The notes under the pieces: model-generated
Seen by the model: only the letters and a program-made list of their open reading frames with translations
The model's database searches: none
Told to the model about the DNA's origin: nothing
Source: Bacteroidia bacterium
Lineage (GTDB): Bacteria; Bacteroidota; Bacteroidia; Bacteroidales; Dysgonomonadaceae
DNA length: 38,885 bases
Assembly (NCBI GenBank): GCA_030538215.1
Contig: JAUNUM010000017.1
Span: 1 to 38,885, forward strand
Direction: 5' to 3'
Made by a program: the position numbers and the translations under genes
Shown here: one piece after another, positions 24,342 to 33,612 of the stretch
Position numbering within the stretch: the stretch's first letter is position 1
How the letters are laid out: every line of letters starts with the position of its first letter

Positions 24342-25268
24342 CTACATCAGGTTACTTTTCCCAAGATTACAATCAGAACATAATGTCTCTAAATTCTCGA
24401 CAACAGTTTCACCTCCTTCACTCCACGGAATAATATGGTCAACATGTAATTCCACATTTGGGGCTTTGGCTGGCGAATTCCCACATTTATTACATGAGAA
24501 GTTATCTCTTCTCAATATTTTCCAACGAAGTCTTAAGTTGATTTGCCTTGATGTCCTTTTAATCTTAATTTCTTTTTTCTTTTGTTTTTTTGGTTGAAAA
24601 TTCTCAGTCAGTTTAACAAGTTCATTATCATTAATCGTACTTTCAATATCCGTTCGTTCCTCGTTCATATAATCTATAAATACTTCCAATGCTTTTCTCC
24701 ATGTGCCAAACTTATTCTCATAGGCACTAACATTATATTTCGATATTGGTCTTATTACTTCTGAATATTTGGGCTGTCTTCCATAATGAATCCAAAGAGT
24801 GAGAATGTTTTGCATATATTCCTCAATTGCCGTGTTATAGTTTCTACCGATTTGAAGTCCAGCTTTTAATTTTGCTTTGTTCCAACCTCCAAATCTCTTA
24901 ATCACAGTAGCACTACCAAATTTTCCGTATTCGTCATATTCTGCTATTGTAATCTTTTGATTTTCAAGTATTTTTGAAACTTTAACTAAATCGTCAATTA
25001 GCAATTCTTCTCGCAATGAAGTTTCACCGTACTCAATTCCATGAATACTTTTCTCTGTTTCGAGCCCAGCTTTTTCCATCACATCTTTCCAAGTTCCAAA
25101 TCGTTTCTTTGCTGTCTGGTAATTGAATTTGGCTCCATTATCTTTGCAGTATTCGCTCATCTTTAGGGATTTCTTCCCTAAATTATTAGCTACAGTTCTC
25201 AAATCATTTATTATTTCAATGTCCGAAATCTGTTTTTTCATATCTGTTAGTTCGTACTTCACAGTCAT
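24342..25268 (-). CDS. HNH endonuclease with homing-type HNH_repeat units
   Basis: The 308-residue protein has three copies of a repeat ending in FGTWKDVMEKAG, FGGWNKAKLKAG and FGTWRKALEVF (about residues 30-70, 95-140, 155-200), the DNA-binding HNH_repeat found in homing-endonuclease-like proteins. The C-terminus is an HNH nuclease: zinc cysteines C259/C262 and C297/C300, and catalytic HVDH (H275, D277, H278) with N292 and N301. It is a free-standing gene, not inside an intron or intein. A codon-10 Met is an alternative start. It lies alone between the TPR terminator and a MITE-like element and is probably a mobile gene. An inverted repeat at 25296-25316 lies just upstream. Confidence 0.9.
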   Translation of the reverse strand: MTVKYELTDMKKQISDIEIINDLRTVANNLGKKSLKMSEYCKDNGAKFNYQTAKKRFGTWKDVMEKAGLETEKSIHGIEYGETSLREELLIDDLVKVSKILENQKITIAEYDEYGKFGSATVIKRFGGWNKAKLKAGLQIGRNYNTAIEEYMQNILTLWIHYGRQPKYSEVIRPISKYNVSAYENKFGTWRKALEVFIDYMNEERTDIESTINDNELVKLTENFQPKKQKKKEIKIKRTSRQINLRLRWKILRRDNFSCNKCGNSPAKAPNVELHVDHIIPWSEGGETVVENLETLCSDCNLGKSNLM

Positions 25269-25674
25269 TCCTTTAATTGACTATAACACATAAATATACG
25301 CAATGTTATTGCGCATATTTACCCAAAAAAGACCGGCTTTACGCAAGTTTAGGCGTTATTCCTATTTTTGTTGCCACAAATAATGCGCAAGTTAGTGAAT
25401 CGGTGTAAATCCTCCAAATATTTCATTAAGGGATGAACTAAAGATAGATTGTTATATTCTAACCCCGCCCGCTTCGCTCGTCCCCTTTACCAAAAGGGGA
25501 CAGTTGCGCAGACCATATCATTCATTATCTACGAGAGATCTTAGCCTGCGACTCTTCCCTTGTGATGCAAGGGAAGTCCTCCGATACGCGGAGGGAAGGG
25601 TTAGAATTTTATAGTTTATTCCAACTATTTTTCACGTCACTCACTGTAACTCTTGGATGTGTAAATCTGAAATA
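25269..25674. other. Gene-free region upstream of the HNH gene
   Basis: These 406 bases hold no plausible coding region. An inverted repeat, ATACGCAAT-GTT-ATTGCGCAT (25296-25316), lies 28 bp before the HNH start and could be an operator or leader hairpin. The middle part is the MITE-like element listed separately. The last 67 bases reach the sulfatase stop codon with nothing distinctive. Confidence 0.5.
25456..25607. mobile_element. MITE-like element with terminal inverted repeats
   Basis: ATTCTAACCC (25456-25465) is repeated inverted as GGGTTAGAAT (25598-25607). Inside are three hairpins: 25480-25501 (9-bp stem, GTCCCCTTT), 25554-25576 (9-bp stem, CTTCCCTTG) and 25578-25594 (6-bp stem, CCTCCG). 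It is 152 bp long and non-coding. No clean target-site duplication is visible. This fits a miniature mobile element or a structured repeat behind the sulfatase gene. Confidence 0.5.
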
Positions 25675-27201
25675 TCATACTTCATCCGGCCACGGACAAA
25701 CTTTTCCGCTCACTTTAAACGATGGGCGCTGTGCTTTTACTTTTCTTAAATGGTTACCCAATTCTTTTGACAACTTTTTTACCAATTGTGGATTTGAGGC
25801 TGATAGATCCCGTGTTTCGCCGATATCGTTGGTAACGTTGAAAAGTTCACGTTTACCGGTTTCATAGTAATACACCAATTTCCAATCGCCTTTGCGAATA
25901 GCGCTGGTGGTGCCGATTCCCGGACCATCGTTGCCCCACAGATTGGGGAAATGCCAGTAAAGTGCACGTTTGTTGTAATTTGTTTTATTTCCCAAAAGCA
26001 TCGGAACGAAGCTTTTACCGTCAACAGGCTGTTTGGTTTTGTAGCTTTTCACTTGTGTCATTTCCAATAAAGTAGGAAAATGATCTTCGATAATGGTATA
26101 TTCATTGTTTCGTGTTCCGGGTTTTACTTTGCCTGGCCATTTCACGATCATCGGTTCACGGATGCCGCCTTCGTACATCGATCCTTTGCCGCTGTTGAGC
26201 GGAGCATTGTGGATATGAAGCGGTGTATTGCGCCAATAATCTTCCGATGAAAGTCCGCCGTTATCGCTCATAAACAGGATGATGGTGTTTTTGTCCAGAT
26301 CATTTCTTTCCAGCCAGTCCATCAAATCGCCCAGGCTTTTATCCATCCCTTCGATAAGCGATGCGTAACCGGCTTCATTTTCAGATAATCCGGCGTCGCG
26401 GTATTTTTGGTAAAATCGCATGTCTTTATCCACCGGAACATGGATAGCGTAGTGCGACATGTAAAGGAAGAACGGTTGGTCGTACCGTTTGGCTTTGTCG
26501 AGTGCTTTCATAGCTTCAATCGTGAGCGCTTCGGTAGCAAAAATATCTTTTCCCCAATAGTCTTTCAGCCCCGGAATGGCTTGCAGCGGCGATGGTTTGC
26601 CATCGGTGCGATTACCGAAATTCTGTTCACCCAGATAACTTGCCAGTCCGCCACCGGCATGTCCGGCAATGTTTACTTCAAATCCGAAATGGTGCGGATT
26701 TTCTCCCGGCGTTTCAATCGCTCCCCAGTGTGCTTTTCCGCAATGGATGGTGTGGTAGCCGGCGTTTTTGAGCAGTTGCGGAAGCGATGTAACTTCGTAA
26801 GTAGCCGGAATGTTGGGGACTTGGCAAATCCCGTTTACGTTCCACGCGGGAAACGTTAGGACATCGCTTTTTCGGTCGGTGCTTTTGTTTTTTTCCAATG
26901 TCCAGTTGGTTACACGGTGGCGTGCGGCGTTCATTCCGGTGAGCAAACTCACGCGTGTGGGCGAACTCACGGGGCAGGCGTACGATTGCGTGAACATCAT
27001 TCCCTGCGAAGCCAGCCGCTCCATGTTGGGCGTGTGGTAGCGTTCGTTGAGCGGAGTTTTTTCCGTCCAAAACGGCAATGAAGTGTCTTGCCAGCCCATA
27101 TCGTCCACCAGAAAGTAGATGATGTTGGGGCGTGTGTCGGTGGTTTGTGCCGAGAGTGCAAGTGGAGAAAGTAGTAATGGAATAAAACTAATTGGTTTCA
27201 T
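25675..27201 (-). CDS. Sulfatase, serine-type FGly
   Basis: The 508-residue enzyme hydrolyses sulfate esters, probably on glycans. It has a signal peptide (about 1-18). Metal ligands D33/D34 (LVDDMGW) and D313/N314 (MSDNGG) are present, with K156 and H254 as usual active-site residues. The formylglycine motif is SSPTRVSLLTG with S79 as the residue to be oxidised; Cys-type enzymes have C there, so maturation needs an anaerobic radical-SAM activating enzyme, not seen in this window. It is the last gene of the PUL. Its ATG is two bases from the stop of the upstream ATPase gene. The sulfatase subfamily and exact substrate cannot be fixed by reading alone. Confidence 0.94.
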   Translation of the reverse strand: MKPISFIPLLLSPLALSAQTTDTRPNIIYFLVDDMGWQDTSLPFWTEKTPLNERYHTPNMERLASQGMMFTQSYACPVSSPTRVSLLTGMNAARHRVTNWTLEKNKSTDRKSDVLTFPAWNVNGICQVPNIPATYEVTSLPQLLKNAGYHTIHCGKAHWGAIETPGENPHHFGFEVNIAGHAGGGLASYLGEQNFGNRTDGKPSPLQAIPGLKDYWGKDIFATEALTIEAMKALDKAKRYDQPFFLYMSHYAIHVPVDKDMRFYQKYRDAGLSENEAGYASLIEGMDKSLGDLMDWLERNDLDKNTIILFMSDNGGLSSEDYWRNTPLHIHNAPLNSGKGSMYEGGIREPMIVKWPGKVKPGTRNNEYTIIEDHFPTLLEMTQVKSYKTKQPVDGKSFVPMLLGNKTNYNKRALYWHFPNLWGNDGPGIGTTSAIRKGDWKLVYYYETGKRELFNVTNDIGETRDLSASNPQLVKKLSKELGNHLRKVKAQRPSFKVSGKVCPWPDEV

Positions 27202-27202
27202 A

Positions 27203-28411
27203 TCAATAATTTTTGAGAAAATCTAAAATAAATACGTGTTGAATGCCCTGATAGGAGTTTCCTTGAAAATTTTCTTCCGAAACTACAATCTTGGGATAGT
27301 TATCTTTTATCAAAAGCAGATTGCCAAATTCGCGTTCGATGGTTTCGGTTTTTGTCAGCTCCACCGCAACTTGCACGTAAAGGAGTTCGTTGCTTTTACG
27401 ACAAACAAAATCAATTTCTAATGAATTAATACTGCCTACTTTTACATCATATCCTTTGAAAATAAGATGATTATAAACGATATTTTCCAATATTTTGGCT
27501 CTGTCTTTTATGTGATACCCCGTGATAATATTTCGGATACCTAAATCTTCGAAATAAAATTTTTCGCCAAAATCAAAAATCCGTTTACCAATAATATCAA
27601 ATCGTTCTGCCCGATATATCAAAAAAGCATTGGCAAGATGCGAAACATAATTTTGCACTTGCTTAACCGAAACCGTAGATTTTTGCGATTTCAGATAATT
27701 GCTGATGCTTTGTGCCGAAAAAAGGCTTCCTATGTTATCGGCAAGATAATGTGTCAGTTTTTCGAGAAAATCGGTGTCACGCAATTTGTGCCGACTCACC
27801 ACATCTCTGAAAATAATGGTGGAGTATATGCTTTTTAGGTATTCTCCCACCACATTATCCGTTAGTTTTAAATTCACGAGATACGGCAATCCGCCATATT
27901 TTGCATACAATTTGTAACTTTGGGAATCATTCTCCAAGCGGTGAAATTTAATAAATTCGGTATAAGATAATCCGTGAATTTTGAACTCTATGTATCTGCC
28001 GCTCAAAAACGTGGCAAGCTCGCCCGAGAGCATATTGGCATTGCTTCCCGTGATGTAAATATCGTTATTCTCATTTAATGCCAACGAACGTACCGCGCGC
28101 TCAAACTCGGTAACTTCCTGTATTTCATCAATAAAAATATAATTCTTTTCATTATCTTTAATCTTGGAAACGACGTATTCATTCAGTTCTTTGGCAGTTC
28201 TAATAAAGTCAAATTCAATATCTTCGCAGTTTATGTAAATAATGTGCGCGTCTTTATTCTGATGTTTCAATTCTTGCATCAATTGAAACATCAGATAACT
28301 TTTCCCGACACGTCGTTGTCCGGTGAAAACCTTTATAAGAGACTTATTCATAAAGGGTTTCACACGGTTAATATACTCGTCGCGTTTGATTATGTTTTGC
28401 ATTTCTTTCAC
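27203..28411 (-). CDS. AAA ATPase with DUF4143 domain
   Basis: The 402-residue protein has Walker A GQRRVGKS (31-38), Walker B NYIFIDEIQE (90-99) and the sensor-like ITGSNANMLSGELATFLSGR. A DUF4143 domain follows (about 195-400) with a winged-helix-like part and a C-terminal restriction-nuclease-like patch (LEIDFVCRK and LYVQVAV). Family members are common, often mobile, and of unknown function. It sits between the fucosidase and sulfatase genes and is not a PUL component by type, so it may have been inserted. It has a possible promoter of its own at 28442-28449. One base separates it from the sulfatase gene, suggesting coupling. Confidence 0.88.
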   Translation of the reverse strand: MKEMQNIIKRDEYINRVKPFMNKSLIKVFTGQRRVGKSYLMFQLMQELKHQNKDAHIIYINCEDIEFDFIRTAKELNEYVVSKIKDNEKNYIFIDEIQEVTEFERAVRSLALNENNDIYITGSNANMLSGELATFLSGRYIEFKIHGLSYTEFIKFHRLENDSQSYKLYAKYGGLPYLVNLKLTDNVVGEYLKSIYSTIIFRDVVSRHKLRDTDFLEKLTHYLADNIGSLFSAQSISNYLKSQKSTVSVKQVQNYVSHLANAFLIYRAERFDIIGKRIFDFGEKFYFEDLGIRNIITGYHIKDRAKILENIVYNHLIFKGYDVKVGSINSLEIDFVCRKSNELLYVQVAVELTKTETIEREFGNLLLIKDNYPKIVVSEENFQGNSYQGIQHVFILDFLKNY

Positions 28412-28441
28412 GTTTAAACTTATTTACGATTAATACTTTTG

Positions 28442-28449
28442 CAAATTTA
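28442..28449 (-). promoter_or_regulatory. Candidate -7 box of the ATPase gene
   Basis: On the minus strand TAAATTTG matches TAnnTTTG and would start transcription about 25 bp before the ATPase ATG. No -33 TTG is found at the right spacing, so the call is weak. Confidence 0.3.
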
Positions 28450-28510
28450 GCAAAAAGATTGAATTATAAGTAAGACTTTTCCGAAAATTATCAAAACATT
28501 GAATTACGAT

Positions 28511-29917
28511 TTACAGTTTCGGTGCATTTTCAACATTATACACGCTGAAATTCCTAATCTGCGGAACATCGATGTTTTTTTCCACCACCAAACGAACGCG
28601 GCTTACTTCCGTAGGCTCAAAAGTCTGGATGCGTTTGTGTCCCACCGATTCGCCTTCGCACAGGGTTTTCCAGCCTTTCGAGGTCAATCCTTCCACTTTG
28701 TATTTGCGGATGCGTTCGCCTTTGGAGATTTCTTCCTGAATGATGATTTGATTGATGGTTTGACGTTTATCTAATTTCAGATTGATTTTCTTGCCGATAC
28801 CTTTTGTCGTTTTCAGCGGAGTGCCCGTCAGTTCTTGAATGCGAGCACCAAACTCTTCCAATCGTTTCACGTCGCCTTCGGGCATCAGACCGTCGGGGTC
28901 GGGCGTCAATCCCACAATCAGCGTGGCGTTGCGTCCCACCGATTTGTAATACATATTCATCAAGTCGTTGAGCGGGTAAACCGAATTTTCATCGCCCGGC
29001 TCCCAAAACCATTCGTGGCGACCGTTTGCTCCGCGGAGAGGTGTGTCTGCCATTGCCGGAACCCAATATTTTCCGTTCATATCGCCGTGTTTCAGCAATT
29101 CTAAATGCGCTGCTTCGGTGTCGCTTTGGCGGTGATGCGAGTAAGGTTGCGGAAAGCTCGACCAGCACGGATATTGCACCGTTCCGCTTTCAGAACCAGC
29201 CCAGCGAAAATCGGCACGTTCCACGTTGTGGTAAAACAGACAATCGGGGTTGTATTTCATCATAATCGGCTCTACGTCGGGCCCCATCCCTTTCGGATCA
29301 TCGGCACCGCCATCGTACCAAACCATAAACAGGTCGCCGTATTTCGACATCAATTCTTCGGTCATTCGTTCGCAGAAATGACGATACCATTGCTGGCGGT
29401 TTTTGGCAAACTCACTGGTGCCTTCCGCTTCAAAATTGTGAATGCCGAAAAGCGAGTTCCAGCGAATACCGATGTAAATACCCGGCTGAATGTCGTATTT
29501 GCGGCACGATTTCACAAAATCGCCCACAATATCGCCTTTACCGTCGCGCCATTTCAAAGCCTTCAGGCTATAGGGATTCACATCGCTTTGGTAAATGGCA
29601 AATCCGGTTTCGTGCGTGGCGGTGATCACGGCAAATTTGGCGCCCATTGCTTTGGCAGCGCGAATCCATTGATCGGTATCCAACTCGGTAGGGTTGAAAA
29701 TATTATAATCTTCCATCGGCGCAATACGATTAGCGGTTTGATTATACTTTTTCCCGTCGAAAACGTGCAAATCGTAATGAAAAATCACTCCTAACTCTGC
29801 CTCGTGCCATTTGATCTGGTGTGGTGCAGGGATGGGATAATCGCTCTTGGTTTGGGATAAAACCGATTGAAATGTAAAAGTTATAGAGAGAATTAAAAAG
29901 AAACTTCTTAAAATCAT
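28511..29917 (-). CDS. Alpha-L-fucosidase, GH29
   Basis: The 468-residue secreted enzyme (signal peptide about 1-21) has the GH29 barrel: HEAELGVIFHYDLHVFDG near the start, AKAMGAKFAVITATHETGF (88-106), and the nucleophile D202 in FMVWYDGGADD. The acid/base residue may be one of the glutamates in AGSESGT (near 243) or HEWFWEPGDE (301-310). A C-terminal beta-sandwich of about 100 residues (from about 365, GIGKKINLKLDKRQTINQII) resembles a carbohydrate-binding F5/8-type domain. It would release alpha-linked fucose from glycans. It is in the PUL next to the ATPase and a frameshifted gene. Confidence 0.93.
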   Translation of the reverse strand: MILRSFFLILSITFTFQSVLSQTKSDYPIPAPHQIKWHEAELGVIFHYDLHVFDGKKYNQTANRIAPMEDYNIFNPTELDTDQWIRAAKAMGAKFAVITATHETGFAIYQSDVNPYSLKALKWRDGKGDIVGDFVKSCRKYDIQPGIYIGIRWNSLFGIHNFEAEGTSEFAKNRQQWYRHFCERMTEELMSKYGDLFMVWYDGGADDPKGMGPDVEPIMMKYNPDCLFYHNVERADFRWAGSESGTVQYPCWSSFPQPYSHHRQSDTEAAHLELLKHGDMNGKYWVPAMADTPLRGANGRHEWFWEPGDENSVYPLNDLMNMYYKSVGRNATLIVGLTPDPDGLMPEGDVKRLEEFGARIQELTGTPLKTTKGIGKKINLKLDKRQTINQIIIQEEISKGERIRKYKVEGLTSKGWKTLCEGESVGHKRIQTFEPTEVSRVRLVVEKNIDVPQIRNFSVYNVENAPKL

Positions 29918-29998
29918 TTTGCTGAAATATAAATAAGATTGTCTTACACGCTTATGGTAAGTGCGAACAGAAATGAGATAAATGAAGTAAATGTATTT

Positions 29999-31380
29999 TT
30001 ATGTTATTTTCTTCGTTTTGGAAAATTCATTTATGAGGTAATGGTGCAAGGAACTAAGCTGCACGGATTTTAATAATGCACGGATAATCTCTTGAGCTGT
30101 TTCGTTTATAGCTTTTGTTTCCGACAAATAATAGTCTAAAGCATCAAGGCTTTCCAAATCTTTCCGGCTGGATAAATATCCTATTCTTAATATATTGAAA
30201 TTAATGTATTCGGTAATAAACAGTTTCTTTCTGTTGCCGAAAATTTCAACTGCATCAAGGCACTTTTTATCTATTTCTCCGTTTCGGATACCCTCTACAT
30301 AATAATCTATTTTGAACATTGGGTAATCAGGAAATTGTTCAATATATTTTTTTAATTTTTTATTAGTATTGCCAAGGATATTGCTTTTTTGTAAATTGAT
30401 GTAGTGCGTGTAAGGAGCATTTGGCCAATGCTTTTTGAAAAAGTTGTAATAATCCTTGCTTGAATGTTCGCTTTCGAAAAAGAGACGTTGTTCATCCGAG
30501 AAAACATAATCCTCCGGAAGACCGATCATTTGGGCTCCATACGTTTTATCCGAAATTTGGAACGTATCATCTTCTTCCCATTTTGCCAACCATTTGTCAA
30601 ATTCATCATCATTAATAATTTCGGGGAGTAATTCTTCCGCGAGTGCTTCTAACTTAGGAAAAAACAGAGATGCATTTTTTTCTTCTTCGCTGCTATCTCC
30701 ATGCATTTCATTCAACTCTAAATATATCCTGGCATTTTCTTCGAAACTATTATCGAAATATTCTTCATAGAAACTATATTCCTCATCATCTTCTTCGTCG
30801 CTCCAACTGCCGTCGCAATCATCCTCATCACTCCAGATAACAGTAAAGTTGTCTTTACCGAGCGTTTTTTCCAAGTGGGCGATAATCTGGCTTGCTCTTG
30901 CATCAGAATCCAGCGGGCCTCTTACATAAACGGGTTTTCCGTTTTCGTCTCCACATTCAATTTCGATAAGGGGAATATTGTCCAAGTCTTCTTCCAACAT
31001 ATATCGAGTAATGGATGTAAAGTCTTTGTGCGGTTTAAATCCAATTTCATCGGCAAACTCCCATGCTGCATGAATAATATTGCGAACCAAGGGATAGCCG
31101 GTCTCAGCCATTTCCATAGAATTACTAATATCTTCTATCAACTCGTCCAGTTCATATTCAGGTATATTAAATCGATACAGCGTATCTTTTATACCGAGGC
31201 AATCAGTGTCAACGAGATAGGTGCAAACGGTAATATTCCCGTGATGTGTTTGCGGGAAACTACGATATAAGCCAATCCTTGTTCATCCCAATTCGTATTT
31301 ATGAAACATTTATATAAGGGGAGATTACGTGCCCGTTGACGAATGTAATTTTCGGGAGATAAGATTTGTTGTTTTGCCAT
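29999..31380 (-). pseudogene. Frameshifted gene of unknown function
   Basis: Two overlapping pieces form one gene: 31380-31189 encodes MAKQQILSPENYIRQRAR through residue 48 (SRKHITG), and then the true frame continues as NITVCTYLVDTDCLGIKDTL through 29999. One base appears to be missing near 31237. Adding one base would give about 460 residues without a stop. I recall proteins with the same LSPENYIRxRARxLP opening and the same YLVD...LGIKDT segment in other Bacteroidales, where they are single intact genes of unknown function. The central part is very acidic (DEDDCDGSWSDEEDDEE). It is either a real mutation or a sequencing error. It lies between the fucosidase and GH110 genes. Confidence 0.8.
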
Positions 31381-31391
31381 AAATTGTTTTA

Positions 31392-33239
31392 TTATTGAAT
31401 TATTATCGCGTTATCATCCGACAGTTCAACTCTCACACCTTTCTCCTTATCAAATCCGAAATCGTCGGAGAACGTATTGTTCTCGATAGAAATGTTTGCC
31501 ACCTTCTCGAAAAAGAACGGATGCTTGTTCCAATGAAACGGTTTAAATTCCGTGTTATGCTTGATGGTGTTGTTTCGAAAAATCAGCCCATCGGTAGACT
31601 TGGCGTACAATAGCGGACGGTCGAACGTGTCAAACGTATTGTTTTCGATGACGATGCCCGAGTGAAAAAACTTTTGCTGGTCTTTCAGGTTGGGTATTTC
31701 GGGATAAATAGAAATAATGGCATTGGTAAACTGATACGTAGCCGTAAGCGCGTTGATGAATTTATTGTTGCGGATAACCACATCTCGACAAGCCCCCGTT
31801 TCGAACCAGCCGTTGCAATCGCCACAAAGCAGAATGGCTGTTCCGTGTGTGTGATCGAACAGGTTGTTTTCGCAAATCACGCTGCGCGGTGTACTGAAAA
31901 GCGCTCCCCGAGCACGGTTATTGCGAATGGTGTTGTCCGAAAAAATTACGTTGGGTGTCCACGTCAGGTTTTCGATACCGAATTTTCCGGTTTCGGAAAT
32001 TTCCTGCGGAAGCACGTCCATAAACGTAATTTCAAATTCTTTTGCTCCAACCTCTGTAGGTTTGTCAATGGCTTTTATCGATTTTATTGTTGTGTTAAAC
32101 GGATTACCCACTAATTCCATTTTCTCGCTTTCCACAAACTGAACGCTGTCGCCCGTTTCGCCCCATTTAAACCCATAGGCCTGAGCGTGCATATAGCGCG
32201 CATGAAGCGTGTTGTCGCTAACACGTTTGATAACTCGAAGGTAGGTTCCGTGCACGTTAATGGCATCATCGGCCATGCCTTCATACAGGCCGTTTTTTGA
32301 TATAATAGTGCCTTTGCAAGCCGAAAAATGCGTAGCATCGGCCTGTGTGGTAAAAAATCGCGGATTGTCATCGCTTTTCAGGCAAACCGAAAAGCCGTCC
32401 AATGTAATGTTTTCGCTCATCTGTGCCAGTAGTCCCATGCCTTCGGCATAGTGTACTTTTATGTTTTTGAAAACGATGTTGGAACATTCGCTGACGAAAA
32501 TTCCGGGCGTGGGGCGATGCCACGAGCGCAACGCAAAGCGTTCGCCCACCGATGAGAGCGGAGTCTGTTCCCATCCGGTAATGTGTAAAGTGTCGGGGGA
32601 TTGTTCACTGATAGTTTCCGGATTAAAATCCACATCGCGGCGCATGTATGTGAGTCGCTTGTCGGGACGGAACGCCATGGCCATAAAGAGCGGGTTTTCG
32701 TACCCTTCGCCAACAGCAAAAAGTTTGTTGCCGTCAATCCGATGACGCCCATGTGGATAAATTTCGGCTATCATTTCGTTCTTATCAGCGCTAACTTCCA
32801 GCACGTTAATCTGTCGAAAAGCGGGAATATCGAAATCGATAGAGACGTTTTTTAGCATAATGTTCTTGCCTTTTATAAGCGAAAACGGTATCATACGTCC
32901 GTGAAAAACAAATTCCGAACCTTGCCCGTCAAACGTTACATTACTCAGGTTCTCCAAGGCGAAGCCAACTTTTTTGGGGTTATCCTGATCGTGGTTGGAG
33001 ATGTAATATTCACGCGTGAAAGCGCTGTCGGGATAGAAATCGTACCGACCTTTTGAGAAAATAACGGTTATGTGAGTAGTATCTGTGCGGGATTGAAGGT
33101 GCTTAATCAGATTGACAGCGGCAAGAGATACGTCTTCTTTTGTATCGGGCTTGGCACTGAATGTGAAAGCCAATTGTTGGGATGTGCAGCTTACGATGAG
33201 CGTGAAAGCAAGGACGAGGAGGGAAATGTTTTTTAGCAT
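31392..33239 (-). CDS. Alpha-1,3-galactosidase, GH110
   Basis: The 615-residue enzyme releases alpha-1,3-linked galactose, for example from blood-group-B or linear alpha-Gal structures. The N-terminus is a lipoprotein signal with lipobox IVSC (C18), suggesting a cell-surface or periplasmic location. The rest is a right-handed beta-helix of the GH110 type; conserved acidic residues D301 (TQADATHF) and D324/D325 (GMADDAINVHG) are in the expected region. The fold shows many repeated N-rich turns such as IVIENNTFD and GLIFRNNTI. The length fits Bacteroides GlaB, and subfamily B seems likely. A part of its 5' region is duplicated at 34191-34359. Confidence 0.93.
   Translation of the reverse strand: MLKNISLLVLAFTLIVSCTSQQLAFTFSAKPDTKEDVSLAAVNLIKHLQSRTDTTHITVIFSKGRYDFYPDSAFTREYYISNHDQDNPKKVGFALENLSNVTFDGQGSEFVFHGRMIPFSLIKGKNIMLKNVSIDFDIPAFRQINVLEVSADKNEMIAEIYPHGRHRIDGNKLFAVGEGYENPLFMAMAFRPDKRLTYMRRDVDFNPETISEQSPDTLHITGWEQTPLSSVGERFALRSWHRPTPGIFVSECSNIVFKNIKVHYAEGMGLLAQMSENITLDGFSVCLKSDDNPRFFTTQADATHFSACKGTIISKNGLYEGMADDAINVHGTYLRVIKRVSDNTLHARYMHAQAYGFKWGETGDSVQFVESEKMELVGNPFNTTIKSIKAIDKPTEVGAKEFEITFMDVLPQEISETGKFGIENLTWTPNVIFSDNTIRNNRARGALFSTPRSVICENNLFDHTHGTAILLCGDCNGWFETGACRDVVIRNNKFINALTATYQFTNAIISIYPEIPNLKDQQKFFHSGIVIENNTFDTFDRPLLYAKSTDGLIFRNNTIKHNTEFKPFHWNKHPFFFEKVANISIENNTFSDDFGFDKEKGVRVELSDDNAIIIQ
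32981..33149 (-). repeat. Direct repeat, copy within the GH110 gene
   Basis: These 169 bases match 34191-34359 with 7 differences and no gap, at an offset of 1210 bp. They encode residues about 31-87 of the GH110 protein (DVSLAAVNLIKHLQSR...). Confidence 0.85.
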
Positions 33240-33294
33240 ATTTGTTTTATTGTGAACTGCAGACTGAAAGAGCTGATATTGAATTTAAAACGAA

Positions 33295-33612
33295 TTATTT
33301 TATTGTTATGTGATTTGAAATTATTTTATTGATTAAAATATTGCCTTGTGCATCCATATCATAAATAATGTACCAATCCGTGTTTGGTGTTCTATGATAT
33401 TTATGCACCATTGTTCCAAATTGTTTATGGATGTGGTATGTTGTTGAAAAATGTTTAGGGATGACTGCTATTGAATAACACTCTACTTCGATATCGTTAA
33501 CATATCGTAAAGCATGATTTATATCCAACTTCCCTCGCTTCCAGATAATAAGGGCATGAAAAATAGAGTTCAAATCTTCTATCGCTTGTTCCGATATATA
33601 AACGTTACTCAT
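33295..33612 (-). CDS. RelE/ParE-family toxin
   Basis: The 105-residue protein has the size and pattern of a type II toxin: an N-terminal helical hairpin (ISEQAIEDLNSIFHALIIWK) and a C-terminal beta-sheet ending with HRTPNTDWYIIYDMDAQGNI. Many RelE/ParE proteins inhibit translation ribonucleolytically or poison gyrase; which applies here cannot be said. It overlaps its antitoxin gene by 8 bases, so the two are translated together. The pair sits within the PUL between the GH110 gene and the chimeric remnant, and so could stabilise the locus. Confidence 0.75.
   Translation of the reverse strand: MSNVYISEQAIEDLNSIFHALIIWKRGKLDINHALRYVNDIEVECYSIAVIPKHFSTTYHIHKQFGTMVHKYHRTPNTDWYIIYDMDAQGNILINKIISNHITIK

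Noticed and set aside
25339-25396. ACGCAAGTTTAG and GCGCAAGTTAG as a direct repeat pair or target duplication
   Set aside because: They differ in length and sequence and do not bound any element.
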